47,300 nt of DNA from JAGORM01 sp050255815 (GTDB lineage: Bacteria; Patescibacteriota; Microgenomatia; Levybacterales; GWA1-39-11): contig JBLMVJ010000049.1 of assembly GCA_050255815.1 (NCBI GenBank), forward strand, positions 1 to 47,300, read 5' to 3'. Within the stretch, counting starts at the first letter, position 1; the number at the start of each line of letters is the position of its first letter. The translations under genes and the position numbers were made by a program. The notes under the pieces are model-generated. The model ran no database searches. It worked only from the letters and a program-made list of their open reading frames with translations, and had not been told where the DNA came from. Shown here piece by piece: positions 7,387 to 14,509 of this stretch.

Positions 7387-8311
7387 CGTAAATTACAAAA
7401 ACCACTAAAACGACCCAGATAATAACAGAGGCTAAAAGGGATTTATCAGACAACAGCACCCGTTCCGGGCTCTCCCCTTCACTCTTCTCATAAATATCCT
7501 GAAGATACCGCATAACCCCATAGGTCACGGGAAGGATAGTTATCATAAGCCATTTTCTCTGTAGGTAATCAGGCAAAAACTGGGGAAGCAGTATATCCGG
7601 GATCCTAATGCCCCTGGTAGACTCAAGAAACGTAAATAGTGAATAAAACACCAATGTAGAAGTAGCAAACATCATGGAATAGGTGTCAAGTAACCGGTCA
7701 GAATAATGCGAAAGGCTTTTCCTGATTTCAGCTATCTGTTCCGTAGTAACTCCTTTCAAAAGAGTCAGCTCTGAACGGCGTTTTCCAACGGCTAAAAATA
7801 AAGAAAGTGACACCGTAGTAAGCAAAAGCCATACAGAAATATGGTAACCGGACAAAACCTCACCGGCAAAAATCCGTAAAATATACCCTGTTGCAATAAA
7901 GAGAATGTCAAACACCACTATGCTTTTAAACAGCATGGAATAGGAAAGCTGAAGCAGTAAATACACCAATGTGATCAAGAAAAAGATAACCGAAAGCTGG
8001 TAGGACACCACAAATGAAATAGTAATGAGAAAAAAGAACAACGCAAGCGCCTGGTTTTGGGATACCGTATGGCTTGCAATAGGACGTAATTTTTTGAAGG
8101 GATGGCGTCTGTCTTTTTCCGCATCCAGGATGTCATTAATAACATAGGTGGAAGATGACAGCAGGCTAAAAGCAAAAAATCCCCATAATACCCTTACCAG
8201 GATGTCTTCTGTAAAAATTTGCCCTCCAAAAACGGCAGCAGTAAACAGCGCAAAGTTTTTAATCCACTGCCGGGGGCGGATCAATTTAAAGAAGTAATAT
8301 ATAATATTCAT
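7376..8311 (-). CDS. UbiA-family prenyltransferase, decaprenyl-phosphate phosphoribosyltransferase-like
   Basis: A multi-pass membrane protein of 311 residues. The first Asp-rich motif is NDILDAEKDRRHPFKKLRPIA around residues 59-79. In my recollection this NDxxDxxxDxxHPxKxxRPIA form belongs to the branch that attaches phosphoribose from PRPP to a polyprenyl phosphate, the first step of making a lipid-linked pentose donor. The conserved K/R-rich KRRSEL loop supports this. It is translationally coupled (4-base overlap) to the WecA/MraY-type gene, so both are likely to load sugars on the same lipid carrier for the glycosyltransferases nearby. Confidence 0.8.
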   Translation of the reverse strand: MNIIYYFFKLIRPRQWIKNFALFTAAVFGGQIFTEDILVRVLWGFFAFSLLSSSTYVINDILDAEKDRRHPFKKLRPIASHTVSQNQALALFFFLITISFVVSYQLSVIFFLITLVYLLLQLSYSMLFKSIVVFDILFIATGYILRIFAGEVLSGYHISVWLLLTTVSLSLFLAVGKRRSELTLLKGVTTEQIAEIRKSLSHYSDRLLDTYSMMFATSTLVFYSLFTFLESTRGIRIPDILLPQFLPDYLQRKWLMITILPVTYGVMRYLQDIYEKSEGESPERVLLSDKSLLASVIIWVVLVVFVIYVIG

Positions 8312-9345
8312 TTTTTCTCCCCTTTTGTTATATATTTGAGCGCCAGGATCCCGCCTCCAACTAGAACCAGTACCAACATTATAGCAAACAGTTTTCCCTT
8401 GCTGGAAAGGTTAAGGGAAATAATGCCTAAAATTAATGACATAGCCCAGTAAAAGACCGCAATACTCCGGTGGCCCATTCCCAGACTTAACAGAAGATGG
8501 TGCAGATGGCCTTTATCATGCCAGAAAGGGGAACGCTTGGAAAGGATCCTTCTCAGGACGGTAAAAATTGCATCAGCTGTTGGAATCCCCATGACCAGGA
8601 TAGCAGTTGCCAATTTTACTCCTGAAAGTATAGACAAAATACCTATGAGAAACCCTAAAAGAGTTGCGCTATATCCCGGAAAAATTTTTGCCGGATAAAA
8701 ATTAAATAATAGAAAACCTACCGCAGCTCCGGCAACAACAAATGAAAGCTGGGCTGAAACAAGGTTTTCCTGCGTTACCATAGGAAAGCGCAAAGACGCA
8801 ATCCCAATTATCACTGCTGACACTGCTGCTATGCCCGGCATTTGTCCGTCTACCCCTTTGCTCCAGTTCAGCATATTCATAACCCATACAATCCAAATGA
8901 TAGCCAGAATTTCAGGGATAAAAAGAAAGTTCTGGTTTGTAAAATGAAGGATACCGCCTAATGGGTTTGTTACAAACGGTATGTTTACACCCAGAAAAAC
9001 TACCATTGAGGCTATGAAGATGTTTGAAATAAACCGCAGATAAGGAGAAAGGTCATACTTATCATCCAACAACCCTATAAAAACAACTAAAAGGCTGCAC
9101 GTTAAAATAATACCTATCTGGAAAGTATGGGGAAGAAATATCAAAGCGCTTATGAGAATACCTATAAAAATTGGAAGGCCTCCGGCGCGCGGAATTATTT
9201 TGGTATGGATAATGGCAGGATGCTTGTGTTTATTTGGATCATCGGTTAATTTATATTTTCTTGCAAATCTGATAGTAAGGGGTGTTGCCAAAATCGAAAA
9301 AAGAAATGCAGCTAAAAATGGGCCTATAAATAAAAAATCTTGCAT
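8308..9345 (-). CDS. Polyprenyl-phosphate sugar-1-phosphate transferase (WecA/MraY family)
   Basis: A 345-residue integral membrane enzyme expected to move a UDP-amino-sugar phosphate onto undecaprenyl phosphate. Family motifs in order are RAGGLPIFIG (about 53-62), LLDDKYDLSP (about 91-100), the catalytic NMLNWSKGVDGQMPG (about 156-170) and HHLLLSLGMGH near residue 280. About ten hydrophobic helices are visible. It resembles WecA/TagO more than MraY because the loop 5 motif is HHLLL, but the exact sugar cannot be assigned. It lies in the minus-strand envelope cluster. Confidence 0.87.
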   Translation of the reverse strand: MQDFLFIGPFLAAFLFSILATPLTIRFARKYKLTDDPNKHKHPAIIHTKIIPRAGGLPIFIGILISALIFLPHTFQIGIILTCSLLVVFIGLLDDKYDLSPYLRFISNIFIASMVVFLGVNIPFVTNPLGGILHFTNQNFLFIPEILAIIWIVWVMNMLNWSKGVDGQMPGIAAVSAVIIGIASLRFPMVTQENLVSAQLSFVVAGAAVGFLLFNFYPAKIFPGYSATLLGFLIGILSILSGVKLATAILVMGIPTADAIFTVLRRILSKRSPFWHDKGHLHHLLLSLGMGHRSIAVFYWAMSLILGIISLNLSSKGKLFAIMLVLVLVGGGILALKYITKGEKK

Positions 9346-9348
9346 GTT

Positions 9349-9702
9349 TTAAAAAACAAGAAGCAATATCTGGATAAATGCAAACATTCCCAACAAAAAG
9401 GCAAGGAATATGTTTACGGAAAGCATTCTTGCGAGTAATGTATATTTTTTGTACAGCACCTGGAAAAAAACCATATTCAGGATAGCCATAGAAAATAAGA
9501 ATGCAGGAATAATAAATATAAACTGGTTAGACATAAGCCTGGCCCTTCCCCAGGGAAGACTGTTAAAGAGGGGGAGTATGGGAGGGAGGTGAGAAAACTC
9601 TATTCCCAACAAAATAAGCATTATGAGAAGAAAGATTCCGGAAATGACCAATGAATATTTTACCGCCTTGTCGTGTTCTATAAGTTTAAAAAACTTTTTC
9701 AT
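9349..9702 (-). CDS. Hypothetical four-helix membrane protein
   Basis: A 117-residue protein; I do not recognise the family. A basic N-terminus (MKKFFKLIEHDKAVK) precedes four hydrophobic helices. A loop, LPPILPLFNSLPWGRARL, between helices 1 and 2 looks conserved in style. The ATG at 9702 is preferred to one five codons upstream because the following segment reads like a start and an A/T-rich -10-like stretch precedes it. It sits between a GT-C glycosyltransferase and the WecA-like gene, so a role in the same envelope pathway is possible. Confidence 0.65.
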   Translation of the reverse strand: MKKFFKLIEHDKAVKYSLVISGIFLLIMLILLGIEFSHLPPILPLFNSLPWGRARLMSNQFIFIIPAFLFSMAILNMVFFQVLYKKYTLLARMLSVNIFLAFLLGMFAFIQILLLVF

Positions 9703-9729
9703 AAATATCACGGACAAAATACTGAGTTG

Positions 9730-11232
9730 CTACTTATGCCCATATACCTTTGCCCCTTCTACTATATACCGTAAGGTATACCCATCTAAAAAATTTTTGG
9801 CTACCTGGTCATCGGTTGAAATAATAAACTTTGGCTGGGCTTTTTGCAAGGCCTTCTCTGTTTCAGTTACAGCATCATTATAAAAACTCATGTGGTATGC
9901 AACTATATAACGTCCGGGCGGAAGCTTATTTGCCAGGTAATAAATCTGGGCACTGTTGGTAACCAGAAAAACATTTTCATTTGGTCCCGTATTGGCGGTA
10001 ATGAAATTTGCAATGTCATAATCACGGGGAGTTGCACCGTCAAAAAACTTTTGGTAGTTCTGAACGGTCTTATTCCCAAAAGTGAAGTCTATGTAATTTT
10101 TGTAGTAAGGGATAATTTTTTTGTAATAACCAAAGTTATTCCACAACAAAACAAGCGCTAGAACCAGCATTCCCCCATGAAAAAGGCTTACCACCCTTTT
10201 TTGGCATGCCAGCCCCAAAAGAAGTGATACGGCCGGAAGTGCAACTAATACGTAATGGGTATATGGCCTTCCGGAGAAAAATGCATCAAATAAACTAAAA
10301 AACAGCCAAATATAAACGGCCAGGCCTGAAGGCCCCAGGCGCTTCCGGAGAAGAAGTGCAGCAAGCACCCCTATCCCCAACAGCCCAAGTTTTAGAATAA
10401 GAAGACCCTGGGGAATAATAAAACGGTTGCCGTACCCAACATATCCGACATTTTGGGAAAAGGCTGCTTTCAGAAAATCCGGCACCCCCCCTACTACCAG
10501 AAAAAATAGGAAAACTAATAAAATAGGGACAATGAAAAAAATGCCCAGGACTATCTCTTGCTTTATGAGTACCAGAAACTGTTTTGGCTTTGAAAAGAAT
10601 TGTTTTTTTATTGCTGAAAAGTCTTTGTCATAGAACCGTATACCTAAAAGAATTACTAAAAAGGCAGTAAAGTCAAAAAGTGCAACTATTTTTGTTAAAA
10701 ACGAAAGGGAAAGCAACAGGCCGGAAAAAACAGGAAAGAGAAGTTTTGATTTACTATTTAAACGGATAATAAACAACAGTGACAATAAAACGGGGAACAG
10801 CATAAAATTTTCTGCATTTGCAATATTTCCTTCAATAAGGGGAAGGCCAAAAAGGACGGCAAAAAAACCGGTAGAAGACATTACGGAAAGTTTTGATTTT
10901 TGAAACAAGGTCCGCGCAACAAAATAAAAAGTGACTACCGCTCCCGCCCCAAATAAGAGTGAAAGGAGCCGTATTGAGAAGAGGTCCCCGTTCACCAGGG
11001 CGTAATAAAGATACAACATAGGAGGCTTATTGTCCCAGATTCCTTTATAAAGTACTCTTCCCTGGACAAGTGCCCTGCCAATAACCTGGTATATACCTTC
11101 ATCACCATACCAGTCAGGTTCAAACAGAGAGGGAATCCTTAGCAATGTAAAAACAGCAACGGCTGCAGTGAGGAAAAAATAGTCAAAATCAGGCTTTATT
11201 TCCTTCCGGTACAATTTTTTTAATAAGTCCAT
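9730..11232 (-). CDS. GT-C fold glycosyltransferase (PMT/ArnT-like)
   Basis: A 500-residue membrane protein with many hydrophobic helices. The GT-C signature in the first outer loop reads DWYGDEGIYQVIGRALVQG (Asp-Glu pair) followed by YKGIWDNKPPMLYL. This is typical of enzymes that take sugars from a polyprenyl-phosphate donor outside the membrane. The ATG at 11232 is chosen because TACAAT (plus 11240-11245) ends seven bases before it; an in-frame ATG 14 codons upstream overlaps the duplicated end of the preceding gene. Acceptor and sugar are unknown. Confidence 0.85.
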   Translation of the reverse strand: MDLLKKLYRKEIKPDFDYFFLTAAVAVFTLLRIPSLFEPDWYGDEGIYQVIGRALVQGRVLYKGIWDNKPPMLYLYYALVNGDLFSIRLLSLLFGAGAVVTFYFVARTLFQKSKLSVMSSTGFFAVLFGLPLIEGNIANAENFMLFPVLLSLLFIIRLNSKSKLLFPVFSGLLLSLSFLTKIVALFDFTAFLVILLGIRFYDKDFSAIKKQFFSKPKQFLVLIKQEIVLGIFFIVPILLVFLFFLVVGGVPDFLKAAFSQNVGYVGYGNRFIIPQGLLILKLGLLGIGVLAALLLRKRLGPSGLAVYIWLFFSLFDAFFSGRPYTHYVLVALPAVSLLLGLACQKRVVSLFHGGMLVLALVLLWNNFGYYKKIIPYYKNYIDFTFGNKTVQNYQKFFDGATPRDYDIANFITANTGPNENVFLVTNSAQIYYLANKLPPGRYIVAYHMSFYNDAVTETEKALQKAQPKFIISTDDQVAKNFLDGYTLRYIVEGAKVYGHK

Positions 11233-11239
11233 ATTCTCT

Positions 11240-11245
11240 ATTGTA
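11240..11245 (-). promoter_or_regulatory. -10 box of the GT-C gene
   Basis: The minus strand reads TACAAT seven bases before the ATG at 11232. No good -35 was found. The geometry is the leaderless one seen elsewhere in the window. Confidence 0.45.
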
Positions 11246-11270
11246 AGCCTAGGGGAGGAGAATGAAAAGG

Positions 11271-11291
11271 TCAAACTTTCTCAGTAACTTT
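11271..11291 (-). pseudogene. Displaced second copy of the GT2 gene 3' end
   Basis: The minus strand reads AAA GTT ACT GAG AAA GTT TGA, which is KVTEKV plus stop. The GT2 gene itself ends AAA GTG ACT GAA AAA GTG TAA, the same peptide. Seventeen of 21 bases match; the four differences are three synonymous third positions and a stop swap. It is not connected to any upstream frame and looks like the original gene end left behind by an insertion. Confidence 0.75.
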
Positions 11292-11383
11292 AAGGACGTG
11301 CTAACCAAGTTAGCGCGGCCGCTAAGGCGCGCAGTCCCGAGCTAGTTGAGGGACAAGCACCGCAAGGTGACTTACCTTTAAAA
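11292..11383 (-). mobile_element. Structured gene-end element between the two GT2 tails
   Basis: A 92-base G+C-richer insert. On the minus strand, after the stop, AGTCAC (plus 11367-11372) is complementary to GTGACT in the gene tail. It is followed by TTGCGG (plus 11360-11365) and ends with GTCCT (plus 11293-11297) one base before the second tail copy. Between these are stems GTCCC/GGGAC, GCGCG/CGCGC and GCTAAC/GTTAGC, with GTGCT/AGCAC closing all three like a multi-branch junction. No open reading frame is present. It is the largest of three related elements in the window. Confidence 0.6.
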
Positions 11384-12871
11384 TTACACTTTTTCAGTCA
11401 CTTTATACTCGAGACGTTTACCACGTATTAGCTGGACGTGGGACATAAGTGCCGGAATGGTTGATAAAAATAAGCCTGCTATAGGCATGAGGATAAATTC
11501 TAACGGGAATATAAACTGCTTCATTTTAGGAGGCTTTGCGTACTTGCTGGACCGCAGGTCAAAATCTACATAAATCATAATAAACAAAGCAAAAAGACAA
11601 ATGGTAAGTATAAACCCTGACAAATGAGGGAGCGTATAACCTAAACTGGTCCGGGAAAATACGGGGTTCAAAAAGACAATTAAATTAGCGGAGATAGTGA
11701 TAATAAACCAGTTAACCGGCCATAGGACATGGTCTAAAATAACATTGGAGACCAAGTAAGTTTTTTTTAAAAAGGGCACATCTTTTACGGTAAGCCACCA
11801 TTTAATAAAGACAGCGTCATCTGAAATTCCCCATGACCAGCGCCGTTCCTGCTGGTACTTATTCATAAGACTCCCCAGATAAGTAAGGGACTGGGGAGAA
11901 TCCATAGAGGTCTTGAGAAAAATGGGATCTACAGTGACCTTTCCTTTTTTTGCAAAAAAAGCTTTAAAGAATGTACGGTAGTCTTCAGGAATAACGTCTG
12001 TATCCCAATACCCTATGTCCCGCAATAGCTCAAAAGATAAGGTATAGGTAGAATTAGGGATAAGCCGTAAGCCCTGGACTAAAAGAGAGGTCCGCAGTAG
12101 GCTTCCAAAGAAGGAGATAACGCGGGTTCCGGCCGGAACTTTCCAGAAATTATTATAGTAAACATTAGCAGATTGGAAAAACGCTAGGCTTCTGTCTTTA
12201 TGGTTTAAAAATTTGTAGGTAAGGTAGGAAAAATATTGTTCATCAAAAATACTATCAGCATCCACTGAAGAAATAGTCATGTAGGAAATGTCTAGACCTT
12301 TTTCTTCTACTAACCTCTTATGTGCCTCTTTTGCTGCATATGCCTGGTTGGAAGATTTTCCTTTCACCTCGTTAGGTAAATCGGGATGGAAGGTGGGCAC
12401 AACGCTGCCAAAAATTTTACCATAATGATCCATTAATTCTTTTGCTTTTTGCCTCCCTTCTTCTTCCCGTTCTTCAAATGCCACAAATACATGGATGCGT
12501 TTTAAGGGGAAGGTCTGTGCCCGGATACTATCAATGGTTTCCATCAATTTATGCAATGATTCTTTATAGGTAGGGATCACTGCCACATGGTGTGTTTTCT
12601 CAAAGCCTTTTATTTCCTTAATTTTTGCAAGCCAGTCAGTTTCTTCTGCATGCTTAATCTTGCGGGCTGCTATAAAGGCGCAAATGGCCAGGTTTACGGA
12701 TTTATAAAGCCACCAGATATCAAAGAATATAATAAAGTAGGAAAGAAGGACGGGGAAGACAAAAGACCCCCAAAATGGGACGCTAATCAAGAATACTGCG
12801 GTAATGGGAGGGATAATTTCAAGAAGACGCAAAGATTTATGCGGGTACCTATCAAAAACTTTGTTAATCAT
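11384..12871 (-). CDS. Processive family 2 glycosyltransferase, membrane-bound
   Basis: A 495-residue protein with two N-terminal helices (about 18-65), a cytoplasmic GT2 domain and four C-terminal helices. The catalytic pieces are PTYKES (about 100), the metal-binding DAD in SSVDADSIFD, a PEDY acid motif and QQERRWSWG, the QxxRW motif of cellulose synthase-like processive enzymes. The sugar polymer is unknown. It overlaps tatD by four bases. The last codons (CGT CTC GAG ... GTG ACT GAA AAA GTG) use codons unlike the neighbours and are duplicated downstream in recoded form. Confidence 0.86.
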   Translation of the reverse strand: MINKVFDRYPHKSLRLLEIIPPITAVFLISVPFWGSFVFPVLLSYFIIFFDIWWLYKSVNLAICAFIAARKIKHAEETDWLAKIKEIKGFEKTHHVAVIPTYKESLHKLMETIDSIRAQTFPLKRIHVFVAFEEREEEGRQKAKELMDHYGKIFGSVVPTFHPDLPNEVKGKSSNQAYAAKEAHKRLVEEKGLDISYMTISSVDADSIFDEQYFSYLTYKFLNHKDRSLAFFQSANVYYNNFWKVPAGTRVISFFGSLLRTSLLVQGLRLIPNSTYTLSFELLRDIGYWDTDVIPEDYRTFFKAFFAKKGKVTVDPIFLKTSMDSPQSLTYLGSLMNKYQQERRWSWGISDDAVFIKWWLTVKDVPFLKKTYLVSNVILDHVLWPVNWFIITISANLIVFLNPVFSRTSLGYTLPHLSGFILTICLFALFIMIYVDFDLRSSKYAKPPKMKQFIFPLEFILMPIAGLFLSTIPALMSHVQLIRGKRLEYKVTEKV

Positions 12872-13692
12872 ATTTGTTCCCCAAAAATAGTTTTAAAATT
12901 TTCATGCACTGCTTTTTCTACCTCACTTACCTGGATATTTTTCAAAAAAGCTATATGCTCTGCCACAATTATAACATTTTTGGGCTCATTCCTGGTGCCG
13001 CGCAGCGTCTGAGGAGTTAAAAAAGGACTGTCCGTCTCTGTTAAAATCCTATCCAAGGGTGCATATTCTACTAATTTTGAAAGTTCTGTATCTTCACCCG
13101 GCGGAATACCTTTATAGGTTATATTTCCGTCAAAACCCAGGTAAAAACCTGCATTTAATACCTTCCGGGTAAATTCTATATTTCCGGAAAAGCAATGAAA
13201 CATACCGGGAGGGTCTAAGAGTTTATCTTTATAGTCTGAAAGTATGCTTAAGGTATCATTCCAGGCAAGCCGCGTGTGGATTTGTAAGGGTAAACCTAAG
13301 CGTATAGAAAGTTCAATTTGCTTTCTGAATGCATCTTCCTGCAGGTCTTTTGGGACTATCCCGTTAGTACGGTAATTCCAAAAGTCCATACCAATTTCAC
13401 CTATACCTATTACCTTGGGTTGTTTTGCTAACTCTTCAAGTTTTCCCAACCAATCAGGATGTAATTCCCCCTCAAACTTTACATCAGATTTATCCGCATG
13501 ATGAGGATGGATACCTACTATGGCATATAGGTTTTTAAATTTCCGGGCTAAATCTACTGCCTGGCGGGAAGAAGGAATGGAGGTTCCGGTGTTTACAATG
13601 GTAGAGACACCAGCTTCCTGAGCATCTTTAATTACTTGCTCATAGTCTGATTCAAATTTATGGAAATTGAGATGGCAATGGACGTCAATCAT
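12868..13692 (-). CDS. tatD: TatD-family metal-dependent hydrolase (DNase)
   Basis: A 274-residue TIM-barrel hydrolase. Metal ligands are visible as DVHCHL at residues 3-8, a catalytic Glu in IGEIGMDFW, HTR (about 160), FHCFSG and ETDSPFL near residue 215. The family has 3'-5' exonuclease activity and a likely role in DNA repair or quality control. The ATG at 13692 is preceded by an array of TATACT-like heptamers that provide several possible -10 boxes. The coupling to a glycosyltransferase gene looks like operon packing, not a functional link. Confidence 0.92.
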   Translation of the reverse strand: MIDVHCHLNFHKFESDYEQVIKDAQEAGVSTIVNTGTSIPSSRQAVDLARKFKNLYAIVGIHPHHADKSDVKFEGELHPDWLGKLEELAKQPKVIGIGEIGMDFWNYRTNGIVPKDLQEDAFRKQIELSIRLGLPLQIHTRLAWNDTLSILSDYKDKLLDPPGMFHCFSGNIEFTRKVLNAGFYLGFDGNITYKGIPPGEDTELSKLVEYAPLDRILTETDSPFLTPQTLRGTRNEPKNVIIVAEHIAFLKNIQVSEVEKAVHENFKTIFGEQI

Positions 13693-13697
13693 CTGTC

Positions 13698-13732
13698 AGT
13701 ATCAAGTATAGAGTATACAGTATTAAGTATAA
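13698..13732. repeat. Tandem heptamer array, five copies of AGTATNN
   Basis: Five head-to-tail 7-bp units follow without a gap: AGTATCA, AGTATAG, AGTATAC, AGTATTA, AGTATAA. On the minus strand each unit reads as a -10-like hexamer (TATACT, AATACT or GATACT), so the array is the tatD promoter region. On the plus strand it lies upstream of cutA. Copy-number change would move or remove promoter boxes. Confidence 0.8.
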
Positions 13733-13747
13733 AGAGAGCCTGGGATG

Positions 13748-13753
13748 TATAAT
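13748..13753 (+). promoter_or_regulatory. cutA -10 box
   Basis: A consensus TATAAT ends six bases before the ATG at 13760, which predicts a leaderless mRNA and decides the start over an ATG at 13745 that would overlap the box. Confidence 0.6.
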
Positions 13754-13759
13754 ACTATC

Positions 13760-14062
13760 ATGATCTTAATATTAGTCAGTTTTGAAAGTGAGGAGGATGT
13801 AGAGAAGGCGGCAGAATATTTAATAGATAACCATCTTGCTGCTTGTGTAGAGGTCTATCCGGTCAAAAATTATTACATGTGGAAAGGTGAGAAAATAGCG
13901 GCAAAAGAATTTTCAGCAGTTATTAAAACAGAGGATGGGTATTTTGAAAAGGTGAAAGAAGCGCTGGAAAAAATTTTGCCGTACGAAATCCCACAGCTTA
14001 TAAAACTAGAAGCCACCGCAAATGAAAAATATTTAGAGTGGGTAAAGGAGTCAGTTTCTTAA
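13760..14062 (+). CDS. cutA: CutA-like divalent ion tolerance protein
   Basis: A 100-residue ferredoxin-like trimeric protein. The family pattern is clear: ILVSFESEEDVEKAAEYLIDNHLAACVEVYPV at the N-terminus, then YMWKGEKI, the EFSAVIKT strand and PYEIPQLIKLEA. CutA1 proteins have been linked to copper tolerance, but their molecular role is unsettled. The gene converges on the 14051 gene and overlaps its end by 12 bases. Confidence 0.93.
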   Translation: MILILVSFESEEDVEKAAEYLIDNHLAACVEVYPVKNYYMWKGEKIAAKEFSAVIKTEDGYFEKVKEALEKILPYEIPQLIKLEATANEKYLEWVKESVS

Positions 14063-14509
14063 TGTGCCTTCCAGAATTCCCCGAATCCTTTCTACGTATT
14101 CCAACACGTTTTCTCCATTTTCTAGTGCCGTGAGACCTACGGGAGAGGTTGAGAAAATTTTTATTTTAGCTTTTTCCTGCTCCATCTTCATACATCTAAT
14201 CTCATAATCTTCTCCCACATAGATAGACTTTCTCCCTTCCTGGTCAGAAATTCTTATGGTCAAAAGGCCAAATCCTGGTTCCGGTTTTTTTTCCCAAGCT
14301 CCTTCTTTTTCTAAAGAACTTTCCCTTAAAATACTTATGGACTTGGAACAACCTATTAAGAGGAGTAGTCTTTTATCCCGCCGTTCAGGAGTCCCTAAGG
14401 TGAGTGAAAAAAGGTCATCAACCACAATGGACATACCTAAACCCATAACAAGTTCCTGAGAAAAAGGCCTGGGAATTTCACGGATGCTTCTTTTTTCTAT
14501 AGAGGTCAT
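14051..14509 (-). CDS. Hypothetical protein directly downstream of groEL
   Basis: A 152-residue soluble protein with no family that I recognise. It has no signal peptide or membrane helix, and its predicted strands alternate with charged turns (for example GFGLLTIRISDQEGRKSIYVGEDYEIRCMK, shown here only as fragments: LLTIRIS, SIYVGEDYEI). Its ATG begins one base after the groEL stop, so it is almost certainly co-transcribed with groES-groEL, and a link to chaperone function or stress is a fair guess. It overlaps convergent cutA. Confidence 0.7.
   Translation of the reverse strand: MTSIEKRSIREIPRPFSQELVMGLGMSIVVDDLFSLTLGTPERRDKRLLLLIGCSKSISILRESSLEKEGAWEKKPEPGFGLLTIRISDQEGRKSIYVGEDYEIRCMKMEQEKAKIKIFSTSPVGLTALENGENVLEYVERIRGILEGTLRN

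Noticed and set aside
11292..11383. tRNA gene or tmRNA-like fold in the GT2 insert
   Set aside because: Several stems are present, but there is no T-loop consensus, no proper acceptor stem and no anticodon arm of the right size.
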